A DNA stretch of 64,000 bases, from NCBI RefSeq assembly GCF_001886695.1, contig NZ_CP018097.1:310001-374000 (forward strand). Reading direction: 5' to 3'. How positions within the stretch are numbered: position 1 is the stretch's first letter; each line of letters begins with the position of its first letter. The translations under genes were made by a program, and so were the position numbers. The notes under the pieces were generated by a model, which was not told where the DNA came from, ran no database searches, and was given only the letters and a program-made list of their open reading frames with translations. The DNA comes from Aurantiacibacter gangjinensis. GTDB taxonomy: Bacteria; Pseudomonadota; Alphaproteobacteria; Sphingomonadales; Sphingomonadaceae. Of this stretch, positions 48,864 to 57,997 are shown one piece after another.

Positions 48864-50207
48864 TCAGCCCAGCAGCGCGCTCGCAGTCACTACGGCGATC
48901 GAGGCCGCCACGGCCTGCACCAGCGTGCCGGGCGAATATAGCGTTAGGGCTTGCCGGGTCGACATGTTCGATAGTCGGCTGACCACCCAGAAGAAGCTGT
49001 CATTGACATGGCTGATCGCCATGGCCCCGGCACCGATGGCGATGGTCGCAAGAGCGCGGTCCATGTCGGACTCCAGCCCGAGACTGGGAAGCAGCGGCGC
49101 GGTCAGCCCTGCCGTGGTGATGATCGCCACCGTCGAAGAGCCCTGCCCCGTCTTGATCGCCGCTGCGATGAGCAGCGGCAGCAAAAGTCCCAATCCCTCG
49201 ATCCCGGCAATCCCGCTCACCGAAGATGCTATTCCCGATTCGGCCAGTACGCGGCCGAATGCGCCGCCTGCGCCGGTAATCAGGATGATGACGGCACAGT
49301 CACGGATAGCATCGCCTATCCACCCGCTTTCGGACAGCATATCTCGTGTCAGCCTGTCAGGCAGAGCGAGCGCGGCCAGCGCACCGATGCCAAGCGCGAT
49401 GATAGGCTGACCTAACCACGCGACGATAGCGGAAATATCGCCCATATTTCGCGAGACCGAAGGCAATGCGACAAGCGTGCCAAGGCAGATCAGGACTATC
49501 GGGAGCGCTACCGGTGCCAGAGCTTTTCCAATCGACGGACCAGTCTTGTCGCCAGCAGGTTCCATGCTCGCAGGTTCGGGGGGCATGGCATCGGGGGCGA
49601 TGAATGCTCTTCTGCCGACGAAATGGGCATAGGCGGCTCCAGCACAGGTCGTCAGAAGGGCAATGGGCAGGCCCAAAAGCATGACGAAACCGAGATCAGC
49701 CCCCAGCAATTCCGCAGCGGCGATTGGCCCCGGTGTCGGGGGCACCATGGTGTGCCCGGCATATAGGCCAAGTGCCAGTGCAAGCGCGCCCGGCACGACT
49801 GACCCGTTACTTTCCCGCGCCGCAGCATGGTTGAGCGGCGAGAGCAGGATAAAGCCGCTGTCGCAGAAGACGGGGACAGAAACGACCAGCCCCATTCCGC
49901 CCATTCCTATGGTAACGCGCTTCCAGCCTATGCCGCGCATCAAAAGCCGCGCCAGCCTCGCCGCTGCGCCGGAGCGTTCGAGGAATACGCCGATGATCGA
50001 ACCGAGCAGAATGATAGGCCCGATGTAGCCAATGGTCGCTCCGAAGCCTGCCCCGACATGGCCGACGATCTCGCCTGCCGGAACGGCGGTGAGCAGTCCG
50101 TAGCCAAGGGCCGCCAGCAAAAGCGCGATGACCGGATGTAGGCGCAGCCACCCGGTCGCCATCACGACCCAGGCCAGCGCGAGCAACAATGCTATCATCG
50201 GTTCCAT
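48864..50207 (-). CDS. GntP-family gluconate/organic acid permease
   Basis: Inner-membrane proton symporter of 447 residues with about 12-14 helices. GntP features include LHPVIALLLAALGYG, GFGATIGYIGPIILLGSIIGVFLERSGAA, VPVFCDSGFILLSPL, HTMVPPTPGPIAAAELLGADLG, and KTGQGSSTVAIITTAG near the C-terminus. Family substrates are gluconate, other sugar acids and hydroxy acids. It is convergent with the transaldolase-family gene and ends 15 bp from it, so it belongs to the catabolic block and may import the acid substrate or a periplasmic product. Start ATG 50207 has GGAG upstream. Confidence 0.88.
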   Translation of the reverse strand: MEPMIALLLALAWVVMATGWLRLHPVIALLLAALGYGLLTAVPAGEIVGHVGAGFGATIGYIGPIILLGSIIGVFLERSGAAARLARLLMRGIGWKRVTIGMGGMGLVVSVPVFCDSGFILLSPLNHAAARESNGSVVPGALALALGLYAGHTMVPPTPGPIAAAELLGADLGFVMLLGLPIALLTTCAGAAYAHFVGRRAFIAPDAMPPEPASMEPAGDKTGPSIGKALAPVALPIVLICLGTLVALPSVSRNMGDISAIVAWLGQPIIALGIGALAALALPDRLTRDMLSESGWIGDAIRDCAVIILITGAGGAFGRVLAESGIASSVSGIAGIEGLGLLLPLLIAAAIKTGQGSSTVAIITTAGLTAPLLPSLGLESDMDRALATIAIGAGAMAISHVNDSFFWVVSRLSNMSTRQALTLYSPGTLVQAVAASIAVVTASALLG

Positions 50208-50315
50208 GGAAGGGCTCCGCGAAAAGCCTAATATGTCGAAACTCGCGCGACAGGGCGATTACGATGAGGAGCCATCCCACAGTGCAGAACGCGATAGATT
50301 TATCGCCGCTGAAAA

Positions 50316-50402
50316 TGGTGCCCAGAAGAGGACTCGAACCTCCACGCCCTTGCGAGCGCCGCCACCTGAAGACGGTGCGTCTACCAATTCCGCCATCTGG
50401 GC
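50316..50402 (-). tRNA. tRNA-Leu (CAG)
   Basis: An 87-nt class II tRNA on the minus strand: acceptor GCCCAGA with TCTGGGC, D arm GGCGGAATTGGTAGACGC, anticodon loop TTCAGGT (CAG), long variable arm (GCGCTCGCAAGGGCGT), T arm GAGGTTCGAGTCCTC, and encoded ACCA. The boundary follows the acceptor pairing. Confidence 0.95.
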
Positions 50403-50621
50403 ACCGGAGCAGGCCGGTCATCGAATGCCGCCTGCGTGGTAGGGGCGCGCAGTTAGGACAGGGCGGGCGGCCTGTCAACGATGGACAGAAGCCTCGCGCG
50501 ATAATTTCTGCGGCGGGAACGCAGGCGGGTGGCGGCTCGTAAGTCTCGGGCATTGCCCCATGCGCGCGTTTGCGGCAATGGCGGCAGCACTCTGCATACT
50601 CGCAAGCGAAAGACACGTCCC

Positions 50622-51566
50622 ATGGCCCGCAAATCTCCGCTGAACGGCAAGCTCGTCACCCTGATCGGCGGCAACGGCTTTATCGGTAGCCATGTGGCGC
50701 AGGATTTGCTGGAGCGCGGCGCGCGCGTTCGCATTGCCGCGCGCAACCCGGAAAAAGCCTTCAAGCTGAAGCCGCTGGCCAATCTGGGCCAGCTGCAATT
50801 CGCGCGCTGCAATGCGATGGACAAGCGCAGCATCGAGGCTTGCGTGAACGGCTCGGACGCAGTGGTCTACCTGATCGGCACGTTCGAAGGAAACCAGAAG
50901 GCATTGCAGGCCGACGGTGCCGGCCACGCCGCGAAGGCTGCCGCGGATACGGGTGCGCAGGCTTTCGTCTACATCTCAGCCATCGGCGCGGATGCGGAAA
51001 AGGAAACCGGCTATTACCGCACCAAGGGCATGGGCGAGCGACAAGTGTTCGACGCCTTCCCGAAAGCCAGCGTAGTGCGACCCTCTGTCGTATTCGGCGA
51101 GGATGACGGGCTGGTCCCCATGTTCGCCGATCTCGTCAAGATGATGCCGGTCATGCCGGTCTTCGGTGCGGATAGCGAATTCCAGGTCGTGTGGGTGGAC
51201 GATGTGGCTGCTGCCGTCACCACCGCGCTGGAAGACCCCAAGAGCCATGGCGGCAAGACCTTCGAGGCGGCCGGCCCCGAAAAGCTCACCATGATGCAGA
51301 TCCACGAGATGATCGCCGAGGGGCAGGAGCGCCAGCGGGTGTTCTTCCCCATGCCCACGCCTCTCGCCAAGATGTTCGCATCGGTTCCGCTGACGCCGAT
51401 CAATTCGGACCAGTTGGCCATGCTCGAAGAAGGCAGCGTGGCGAGCAAGGGCGTGCCGCAGCTGGCGAAACTGGGCATCTCTCCCAAGCCGCTGTCGCTC
51501 TTCATTGATCGCTGGATGGTGCGCTATCGCCGCAACGGGCGTTTTACCGAAACAAGGGCTTGGTAG
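50622..51566 (+). CDS. NDUFA9-like NAD(P)-binding protein, atypical SDR
   Basis: Extended/atypical short-chain dehydrogenase fold of 314 residues. The nucleotide motif TLIGGNGFIGSHVAQDLLERGARVRIAARNP is at residues 12-42, with VYISAIGA near 115 and YYRTKGMGE carrying the Tyr-x-x-x-Lys-like pair. This is the type annotated as complex I NDUFA9 subunit family in alphaproteobacteria, where it may assist respiratory complex I or quinone handling. Direct evidence in bacteria is thin. Start ATG 50622. The stop is followed within a few bases by a tandem repeat array. Confidence 0.85.
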   Translation: MARKSPLNGKLVTLIGGNGFIGSHVAQDLLERGARVRIAARNPEKAFKLKPLANLGQLQFARCNAMDKRSIEACVNGSDAVVYLIGTFEGNQKALQADGAGHAAKAAADTGAQAFVYISAIGADAEKETGYYRTKGMGERQVFDAFPKASVVRPSVVFGEDDGLVPMFADLVKMMPVMPVFGADSEFQVVWVDDVAAAVTTALEDPKSHGGKTFEAAGPEKLTMMQIHEMIAEGQERQRVFFPMPTPLAKMFASVPLTPINSDQLAMLEEGSVASKGVPQLAKLGISPKPLSLFIDRWMVRYRRNGRFTETRAW

Positions 51567-51569
51567 TTT

Positions 51570-51849
51570 GCGAGGGCGCATCCGCGCCCTCGTCCTCGGT
51601 GCTGTTCGCTCCGCTACGCTACGCGGCAACTGCGGTCGCGCAGTCGCGCTCTGTCAGTCGCTGGGTGCGACTGAATTAGGCGTTTGTTCTGCGAGGGTGC
51701 ATCCGCGCCCTCGTCCTCGGTGCTATTCGCTTCGCGGCACCTGCGGTCGCCCGTTCGGGCTCGGTCAGTCACTTGATGTCACTGAACTGAGGGACCCACG
51801 TGCGACCGTGGATCCGCGCGCTCCTTCCCGCTCGGTCATTCGCTCGCGG
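51570..51849. repeat. Tandem array of about 121-bp hairpin-bearing repeats (family C)
   Basis: Unit 1 begins at 51570 and unit 2 at 51691. They share about 40 nearly identical opening bases (hairpin CGAGGGCGC-ATCC-GCGCCCTCG, then TCCTCGGTGCTNTTCGCT) and similar tails ending in GTCAGTC...GACTGAA. In unit 2 the stem base change C to T gives a G-T pair, so pairing is kept. A degenerate third unit begins near 51802 and overlaps the nfeD 3' end. No gene lies in the 269-bp gap. Confidence 0.75.
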
Positions 51850-52321
51850 TGATCGATTGTCTTGTAGCTCTCGGCTCGACCTTTTCCACCAGCAGGATTG
51901 CGCCATCCGTGCCGGTGATGCGGACGCGCTCGCCGAGAGCTGCGTCCGGGCCGCGCGCTATCCATTCGCTATCCCCATGCTTCACCCTGCCGCTGCCGCC
52001 GTCGATAGGCACGACCACGATTGCGGTTTCACCCGCAAGGCGCGCACCGCGGCGGTTCATCTTCGGGTCGGCCTCGACGATAGGATTGTCGCGCACATAG
52101 CGTTTGCCGGAAAACAGCGCGAGGATCGCCAGCACGGCGAACAACGCGATTTGCAGCGGAATGCCTATGGGCGTTCCCCAGGCGATGATGCCGGTGATGA
52201 CTGCGGCACCGGCCAGCCATATCAGGAAGACGCCGGGGACGAGAATTTCCGCCGCGGCGAGGAAGAAGCCCAGCGCGAGCCAGAAGAAATGATGGTCGAC
52301 ATCGCTCAGCCAGTCCATCAC
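51836..52321 (-). CDS. NfeD family membrane protein
   Basis: Short NfeD protein of 161 residues. Transmembrane segments are FFWLALGFFLAAAEILVPGVFLIWLAGAAVITGII and PLQIALFAVLAILALFS, followed by a C-terminal OB-fold-like domain (ARLAGETAIVVVPIDGGSGRVKHGDSEWIARGPDAALGERVRITGTDGAILLVE). NfeD proteins pair with SPFH-domain proteins, possibly in membrane-domain quality control. The start overlaps the SPFH gene stop, matching that partnership. The last bases run into the family C repeat. Confidence 0.88.
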   Translation of the reverse strand: MMDWLSDVDHHFFWLALGFFLAAAEILVPGVFLIWLAGAAVITGIIAWGTPIGIPLQIALFAVLAILALFSGKRYVRDNPIVEADPKMNRRGARLAGETAIVVVPIDGGSGRVKHGDSEWIARGPDAALGERVRITGTDGAILLVEKVEPRATRQSITASE

Positions 52322-53286
52322 GCGCCCCCGCGGCTGCGCGGCACGGCAGCGCCTGTCGCAGGCGGCGGAGTGGGAGAGCCATGCTCGCCCAGCGCCTCTT
52401 TCGCCAGCTCGCCAATGCCGCCCAGCGTGCCGATCAACTGCGTTGCTTCTACCGGGAAAAGAATGGTCTTGGCGTTGGGGCTGGTGGCGAACTTGCCGAC
52501 GGCCTTGGTATATTCCTGCGCCACGAAATAGTTGATTGCCTGGCTGCCGCTGGTGGCGATGGCCTGCGACACCATTTCGGTCGCCTTTGCCTCGGCCTCG
52601 GCTTCACGCTCGCGCGCCTCTGCATCGCGGAAAGCGGCTTCGCGGCGGCCCTCGGCTTCAAGGATTGCGGACTGCTTGGAGCCTTCGGCGCGCAGGATTT
52701 CCGATGCGCGGTCACCTTCGGCTTCGAGGATTTCGGCACGCTTCAGGCGCTCTGCCTTCATCTGCCGCGCCATGGCTTCGGAGATATCGACCGGCGGGCG
52801 GATGTCCTTGATCTCGACCCGGGTAATCTTCACGCCCCATGGCGAGGTCGCATGGTCGACCACGGCGAGCAGGCGGGCATTGATTTCGTCTCGCTTGGAC
52901 AATGTCTCGTCCAGATCCATGCTGCCCATCACCGTACGCAGGTTAGTGGTGGTGAGCGCCATGATCGCGGCATAGAGGTTGGAAACTTCGTAAGCCGCCT
53001 TGCCCGCATCCAGCACTTGGAAAAAGACCACCGCGTCCACGCCGACCATGGCGTTATCCTTGGTGATGATTTCCTGCCCCGGAATGTCCAGAACCTGCTC
53101 CATCATATTTACCTTCTGGCCGACGCGGTCGATGAAGGGGAAGATGATCAGCAGCCCGGGTTCTGCAGCCTTGGTATATTTGCCGAGCCGCTCCACCGTG
53201 TAGACATAGCCCTGCTTCACCACGCGCACGGCCATGACCACGAACACGATCACCAGCACCAATACGGCTACCAGAAATTCAAACAC
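52318..53286 (-). CDS. SPFH/Band 7 domain protein (QmcA/stomatin-like)
   Basis: Membrane-anchored oligomeric scaffold of 322 residues. N-terminal helix FLVAVLVLVIVFVVMAV, then the SPFH domain (about 25-190: GYVYTVERLGKYTKAAEPGLLIIFPFIDRV, LRTVMGSMDLDETLSKRDEIN, WGVKITRVEIKDIRPP), a coiled-coil Ala/Glu-rich stretch (REAAFRDAEAREREAEAEAKA) and a Pro-rich tail. It starts with GTG (53284-53286) after GGGAGAG. It is translationally coupled to nfeD. Predicted role is organisation of membrane microdomains or FtsH regulation, by family. Confidence 0.9.
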   Translation of the reverse strand: MFEFLVAVLVLVIVFVVMAVRVVKQGYVYTVERLGKYTKAAEPGLLIIFPFIDRVGQKVNMMEQVLDIPGQEIITKDNAMVGVDAVVFFQVLDAGKAAYEVSNLYAAIMALTTTNLRTVMGSMDLDETLSKRDEINARLLAVVDHATSPWGVKITRVEIKDIRPPVDISEAMARQMKAERLKRAEILEAEGDRASEILRAEGSKQSAILEAEGRREAAFRDAEAREREAEAEAKATEMVSQAIATSGSQAINYFVAQEYTKAVGKFATSPNAKTILFPVEATQLIGTLGGIGELAKEALGEHGSPTPPPATGAAVPRSRGGA

Positions 53287-53459
53287 CCTACTCTCCCGCC
53301 AAAACCGTTTCGGCCGAGAAGCATCCTAGCGCAGCACGCCGATGCGGCAAGCACCATCGCATGGCGGAGGAAATCGCGCGAGGCGCTCTGGCCACGCGCC
53401 CATCCTCGCGCCTATAGCGGCGGCCATCCAAACCCTTGCTGCAAGAGAGAGATTCGCCC

Positions 53460-54113
53460 GTGAAATTCTTCGCCGACACTGCCGAACTTGACGATATTCG
53501 CGACCTCGCCGCGACCGGCCTGCTGGACGGTGTAACCACCAATCCCAGTCTGATCGCCAAAAGCGGGCGTAATTTCATGGAAGTCACCAAGGACATTTGC
53601 GACATCGTGAATGGCCCGGTCAGCGCCGAAGTGGTCGCTCTCGACCATGAAACGATGATGAAAGAGGCGGAAAAGCTGCGCAAGATCGCGGATAATGTCT
53701 GCATCAAGGTGCCGCTCACGGTCGATGGCCTGAAGACCTGCAAGGCACTGACCGACGATGGCACTATGGTGAATGTGACGCTGTGTTTCTCGGCCAATCA
53801 GGCGCTGCTGGCAGCCAAGGCGGGCGCGACCTTCATCTCGCCTTTCGTGGGTCGTCATGACGATAACGGCGTCGATGGCATGGATCTGATCCGCGACATC
53901 CGGCTGATCTACGATAATTACCTGTTCGACACCGAAATCCTTGTCGCCAGTGTGCGGCACGTGACGCATGTGCTGGAAAGCGCGCGGATCGGCGCCGATG
54001 TGATGACCGCGCCGCCCAAGGTGATCCATGCGCTGTTCAAGCACGTGCTCACCGACAAGGGGATCGACGGCTTCCTGAAGGATTGGGAAAGCACCGGCCA
54101 GTCCATCCTGTAA
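53460..54113 (+). CDS. fsa: Fructose-6-phosphate aldolase / short transaldolase
   Basis: Short transaldolase-family enzyme of 217 residues, the size of FSA/Tal[37 protein letters not shown] is the signature N-terminus (Asp acid/base in FADTAE). The Schiff-base Lys is in [13 protein letters not shown], and [32 protein letters not shown] continues the family pattern. It either cleaves fructose 6-phosphate to dihydroxyacetone and glyceraldehyde 3-phosphate or acts as the pentose-phosphate transaldolase. The two cannot be separated by sequence alone. Start is GTG 53460 after AAGAGAGAGA. Confidence 0.9.
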   Translation: MKFFADTAELDDIRDLAATGLLDGVTTNPSLIAKSGRNFMEVTKDICDIVNGPVSAEVVALDHETMMKEAEKLRKIADNVCIKVPLTVDGLKTCKALTDDGTMVNVTLCFSANQALLAAKAGATFISPFVGRHDDNGVDGMDLIRDIRLIYDNYLFDTEILVASVRHVTHVLESARIGADVMTAPPKVIHALFKHVLTDKGIDGFLKDWESTGQSIL

Positions 54114-54174
54114 AGGCTCGCCCCCGACAGCAGGCGCGGTGGCGCGGAGGGCTCGGATGGGCTAGACTGCCGCC

Positions 54175-54369
54175 ATGCAGACCGTCTTGGAATTTCTCGT
54201 GCAATTCCTGCTGGCGCTGGCAGGCGCCATCGGCGTTGCCATCGCCTGGGTGGGCGGCATGGCGCTGCTATGCGGGGCCGGCATTGGCGGATGCGGCTTT
54301 TGGTGGACGCTGCGGCGACGCAAGCGTCGCGCGCTGGAAAAGTTGAAAGAAATTACGCCGGGCGACTAG
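54175..54369 (+). CDS. Small hypothetical membrane protein
   Basis: Protein of 64 residues with one long or two short hydrophobic segments (LEFLVQFLLALAGAIGVAIAWVGGMALLCGAGIGGCGFWW) followed by a basic tail RRRKRRALEKLKE, giving a predicted inside-facing C-terminus. No family is recognised. It follows fsa by 61 bp on the same strand and is convergent with the acyl-CoA ligase gene, 9 bp away. The membrane-then-basic pattern supports a real gene, but only moderately. Confidence 0.6.
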   Translation: MQTVLEFLVQFLLALAGAIGVAIAWVGGMALLCGAGIGGCGFWWTLRRRKRRALEKLKEITPGD

Positions 54370-54378
54370 CCCGGTCAC

Positions 54379-56007
54379 CTAGCCGCCATAGCTGTCCATC
54401 GACTTTTCCTTGGTGTGCGCGGCCACCCAGTCGTCTCGCAGCTGGAACTTGCGGATCTTGCCCGAACCGGTCAGCGGCCATTCGGTCACCTGCGTCCAAT
54501 AGGCCGGGCACTTCTGCGGCGCGATCTGGCTGCGGACATGCGCCTTGAAAGCGTCGGGATCGAACTCGGCCCCGTCTTGCACGCGGATAAAGGCGGCCAC
54601 GGCTTCGCCCAGCACATCGTCGGGCACGCCGACCACGGCGCATTCGGCAATGGCGGGATGCTCCAGCAGCACGTTCTCGATTTCCGCCGGGAACAGGTTT
54701 TCGCCGCCGCGGATGATCATTTCCTTCACCCGTCCGGTGATCTTCACATAGCCGCGATCGTCCATCGTGCCGAGATCGCCGGTGCACAGCCACCCATCCC
54801 CGGTCACGGTTTCGGCCGTCGCTTCGGGATTGTCGTTATAGCCCAGCATCGTGGCGTAGGAGCGGGAGCGGATTTCGCCGACCGTATCGCAAGGCAGCAC
54901 TTCACCGGTTGCCGCGTCGACGATGGCCACTTCGCAGCCCAGCGCAGGCTGGCCAATGGTCGTCACGATATCCTCGAAATCGTCGGTAGGGCGGCCACTG
55001 GTGATGAGCGGACTGCTTTCGGTCTGGCCGTAGGCGACCAGCGCCTTGGCGCCCAGCGTGGCTTCCACCGCGCGGGCCAGTTCGGGCGCTACCATCGCAC
55101 CGCCCATGCCGATGATTTCCAGCGAAGAAAGGTCACGCGGCTGCGCCTTTTGCGCCGCCACCATCGCCACCGCCATGGTCGGCACGCAGATCGTCCAACT
55201 GACTTTCTCACGCTCGATAATGTCCAGCGCCGCGCCGGGATCGAATGCCAGCAACGGGCAATAGGCCCCGCCCGACTGCAGCGAGCCGAGCACGCCCATC
55301 GAGCACCCCATCGTATGGAACAGCGGCGTGAGGCCGATGGTGGAAAGGTTCTTGGGCAAGTCGCCCACTTTCACGAACAGGCGGGCATTGTTGGTAAGGT
55401 TGCGGTGCGACAGCACCACGCCCTTGGGAAAACCGGTGGTGCCCGACGTGTACTGGATCTGCGCAGGATCGTTGGTGTCGACATCGGGCAGGCTGCCCGA
55501 GGGATCGGTGTAGAGCGACGCCTCGTCCTGCATATCGACGATCTCGCGCAGCGTTGGCAGGTCTTCGGCCACGCCTTGCGCGATGGATTTCATCGGATTG
55601 CCGCGGAACTCTGAGATCAAAAACAGCGCGGCAGAATTGCTCTGGCGCAGCACGAAATCCAGCTCGCGCTTCTGGTAGGCGGGGTTGACCGTCACCAGCG
55701 TCAGCCCGGCGAGCGCGGCAGCGTATTCGACCAGCACCCATTCCGGAATATTCGGGCCCCACACGGCGACGCGCTCACCCGGCTGGAAGCGCGCGGCGAA
55801 GCCTTTCGCCATGCGCTCGGCATCGTGCAGCAATTCGGCATAGGTCCAGCGGCGGCCCGTCGTGCCGTCGGGCAGGCCCTCGACCAGCGCGTCGCCATCG
55901 CCGTTCTTCTCGGCTTGCTCGCGCAGCAGATCGCCAATCGTGCGATCCTCGATCTCTTCGTCGGCAAACCAGTCACAATGGGCCTTATCGAGGCGGCGCT
56001 CGGTCAT
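54379..56007 (-). CDS. AMP-binding acyl-CoA ligase
   Basis: ANL-superfamily ligase of 542 residues, activating a carboxylic acid (probably a fatty acid) to its acyl-CoA through an acyl-adenylate. P-loop IQYTSGTTGFPKGVVLSHRNL (about 190-210), AYGQTESSPLI (A5), GDGWLCTGDLGTMDDRGYVKITGR (A7-A8 hinge), and the catalytic Lys in PLTGSGKIRKFQLR. The start ATG 56007 has GGAGAGAAAG upstream. Chain-length preference cannot be stated. It is preceded on the same strand by the dienelactone hydrolase gene, 77 bp away. Confidence 0.9.
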   Translation of the reverse strand: MTERRLDKAHCDWFADEEIEDRTIGDLLREQAEKNGDGDALVEGLPDGTTGRRWTYAELLHDAERMAKGFAARFQPGERVAVWGPNIPEWVLVEYAAALAGLTLVTVNPAYQKRELDFVLRQSNSAALFLISEFRGNPMKSIAQGVAEDLPTLREIVDMQDEASLYTDPSGSLPDVDTNDPAQIQYTSGTTGFPKGVVLSHRNLTNNARLFVKVGDLPKNLSTIGLTPLFHTMGCSMGVLGSLQSGGAYCPLLAFDPGAALDIIEREKVSWTICVPTMAVAMVAAQKAQPRDLSSLEIIGMGGAMVAPELARAVEATLGAKALVAYGQTESSPLITSGRPTDDFEDIVTTIGQPALGCEVAIVDAATGEVLPCDTVGEIRSRSYATMLGYNDNPEATAETVTGDGWLCTGDLGTMDDRGYVKITGRVKEMIIRGGENLFPAEIENVLLEHPAIAECAVVGVPDDVLGEAVAAFIRVQDGAEFDPDAFKAHVRSQIAPQKCPAYWTQVTEWPLTGSGKIRKFQLRDDWVAAHTKEKSMDSYGG

Positions 56008-56084
56008 CTTTCTCTCCAGATTGTCCCCGCGCGATTCTTCGCGTCGGTCATGATAGCGGAAGCCTAGGGCGATTCCGCGCAGGG

Positions 56085-56963
56085 TCAAAGCCCCTCGTAA
56101 AACGCCAGTAGGCGCGACCAGGCTCGCTCTGCCTCGTCGTGGTTGTAAGCCGGGCTGTCGGGCACGCACCAGCCGTGGTCCGCAGAATAGACCTCTACCT
56201 CGGCGCCGACTTCGGCGTTCGATGCGGCGCGCCGCAGGACGGTCTTGTGATCGGGCGCCTCGGCATCGTCATCCTGCGCAATGGCGAAGATGTAGTTGGT
56301 GTCCGGCGTCTCGGCCAGCAGGCGGTGCGGGCTGTGATCGTCCTCGCGCACAAGTCCGCCGCCATGGAAGCTGGCAGCAACGCCTACACGGTCAGGGCGA
56401 GCATGCGCGCTGTAGACGGTGAAGGGGCCGCCCATGCAATAACCCTGCGTACCGATGCGGCGGGCGCGGTCGACGCCGTCCTGATCATCGAGGAAATCGA
56501 CGATGGCGTCGGCATCGCGCATGATCGCTTCGGAGGACAGCTTGTCGCGCCAGGGCCGCACGGTCTGGAAACCGCCGGACGATGCAAAGTTGGCGAAGCT
56601 GGCAAATTGCTGGCCGGTCACGTCGCGGTAATACGGGTTGACCAGCAGCACAGCATAGCCCGCTTCGGCCAAGCGGCGGGCCATCATGCGCTTGGCGTCG
56701 CGCACGCCTGCGATATCGGGCCAGAGGATGACAGCGGGATGTGTGCCGGCCGACGGCCGGACGAACAGCGCATCCATCTCGCCATCGGCGGTGGCGAATT
56801 GCACATCGTCCTCGGTCAGCGTGGGCGTGCCGATCAGGTCTTCGTCAAGCTCACCGTCGATACCGGTGCAGGCGGCAAGGGTGGCCGACCCGGTCAGAAG
56901 CGCGAACTGGCGCCGGTCGAATGTCGGGACGGTCGGTCCTGCATGGGTCGTCTGCTTGCACAT
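56085..56963 (-). CDS. Dienelactone hydrolase family protein, Tat/lipoprotein-like
   Basis: Alpha/beta hydrolase of 292 residues. The N-terminus has a twin-arginine-like motif (TFDRRQFALLTGSATLAAC) with a lipobox-like LAAC, suggesting export and possible lipidation. The DLH domain follows: HPAVILWPDIAGVRDAKRMMARRLAEAGYAVLLVNPYYR, nucleophile Cys in GTQGYCMGGPFT, and His in YSADHGWCVPDS. The Cys nucleophile is typical of DLH. Natural substrate is unknown, since no aromatic degradation genes are nearby. It is 13 bp upstream-adjacent to the nitronate monooxygenase in the same direction. Confidence 0.85.
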   Translation of the reverse strand: MCKQTTHAGPTVPTFDRRQFALLTGSATLAACTGIDGELDEDLIGTPTLTEDDVQFATADGEMDALFVRPSAGTHPAVILWPDIAGVRDAKRMMARRLAEAGYAVLLVNPYYRDVTGQQFASFANFASSGGFQTVRPWRDKLSSEAIMRDADAIVDFLDDQDGVDRARRIGTQGYCMGGPFTVYSAHARPDRVGVAASFHGGGLVREDDHSPHRLLAETPDTNYIFAIAQDDDAEAPDHKTVLRRAASNAEVGAEVEVYSADHGWCVPDSPAYNHDEAERAWSRLLAFYEGL

Positions 56964-56976
56964 GTCGCGTCCTCTC

Positions 56977-57987
56977 CTATCGCCGAGCCAGCGCGTCCTC
57001 CGCCTGGCACATGAGTTTGACGATGATCTCGGCTGCCGGTTCCTCTTCCTTGACCAGGCCGACCGACTGGCCGGCCATCATCGACCCGTTTTCAATATCG
57101 CCATCGACCACCGCGCGGCGCAGCGCGCCTGCCCAGTAATGCTCGATCTGCAATTGCGCCTCGTTCATGTCGACCTCGCCGCGGTCGAGCACGGCGGCGA
57201 CTTCGCGCTGCTTGGCAGTGAAGCTTTCCGTGCCCTTGTTCTTGAGCGCGCGCACCGGGATCACCGGCAGGCGCGGATCGACCTGCACGCTGGTTTCCGC
57301 ATCGCGGGCCTTCGCGCGGAAAAAGGCTTTCTTGAAATCGGGATGGGCTATGCTCTCGGTGGCGCAGGCAAAGCGCGTGCCCAATTGTACGCCGGATGCG
57401 CCCATTTCCAGATAGGCGGCAATCATGTCGCCCGTGCCGATTCCGCCGGCAACGAAGACCACGAAATCCTGCGCCAGCTCGGGCAGGAATTCCTGCGCGA
57501 GGATGCTGGTGGACACCGGCCCGATATGCCCGCCCGCCTCGCTGCCTTCGATCACCAGCGCATCCGCGCCTGACCGCAGCAATTTCTTCGCCAGCGCCAG
57601 CGTGGGTGCGAACACGATGACTTTCGCACCGCCGGCCTTGATCGCCTCGACACTGCCCTTGGGCGGGATGCCGCCTGCCAGCACCACATGGCTCACACCA
57701 TGCTTCGTGCAGACCGCAATCAGATCGGTAAGGTCGGGGTGCATGGTGATGAGGTTCACGCCGAAAGGCTTGTCCGTCATCGCCTTGGTCGCGGCGATTT
57801 CCGCATCGAGCAAGTCGGGCGTCATCGCCCCGCAGGCGATCACGCCGAAGCCGCCGCCATTGCTGATAGCGGAGACGAGATTGCGCTCCGACACCCAGCT
57901 CATCGCGCCGCACATGATGGCGTGCTCGCTGCCGAGAAATTCGATACCGCGCGCCATCAGCGCGGATGTCTTGGGATAGCTGCTCAT
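56977..57987 (-). CDS. Nitronate monooxygenase (2-nitropropane dioxygenase family)
   Basis: FMN-dependent TIM-barrel enzyme of 336 residues that oxidises alkyl nitronates such as propionate 3-nitronate. Landmarks: IEFLGSEHAIMCGAMSWVS near the start, LVSAISNGGGFGVIACGAM, VVLAGGIPPKGSVEAIKAGGAKVIVFAP, ALVIEGSEAGGHIG (phosphate and catalytic His region), and FVAGGIGTGDMIAAYLEMGASGVQLGTRF. Start ATG 57987 (MSSYPKTSALM). The open frame continues to 58260, but that part is antisense-like to purT. Typical length. It follows purT by 10 bp in the lysC-sORF-purT direction. Confidence 0.88.
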   Translation of the reverse strand: MSSYPKTSALMARGIEFLGSEHAIMCGAMSWVSERNLVSAISNGGGFGVIACGAMTPDLLDAEIAATKAMTDKPFGVNLITMHPDLTDLIAVCTKHGVSHVVLAGGIPPKGSVEAIKAGGAKVIVFAPTLALAKKLLRSGADALVIEGSEAGGHIGPVSTSILAQEFLPELAQDFVVFVAGGIGTGDMIAAYLEMGASGVQLGTRFACATESIAHPDFKKAFFRAKARDAETSVQVDPRLPVIPVRALKNKGTESFTAKQREVAAVLDRGEVDMNEAQLQIEHYWAGALRRAVVDGDIENGSMMAGQSVGLVKEEEPAAEIIVKLMCQAEDALARR

Positions 57988-57997
57988 GCCGGTGCGA

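Noticed and set aside
51570-51849. Tandem repeats considered as a CRISPR array
   Set aside because: Repeat period is about 121 bp, units are not separated by unique spacers of fixed length, and no cas gene is in the window.
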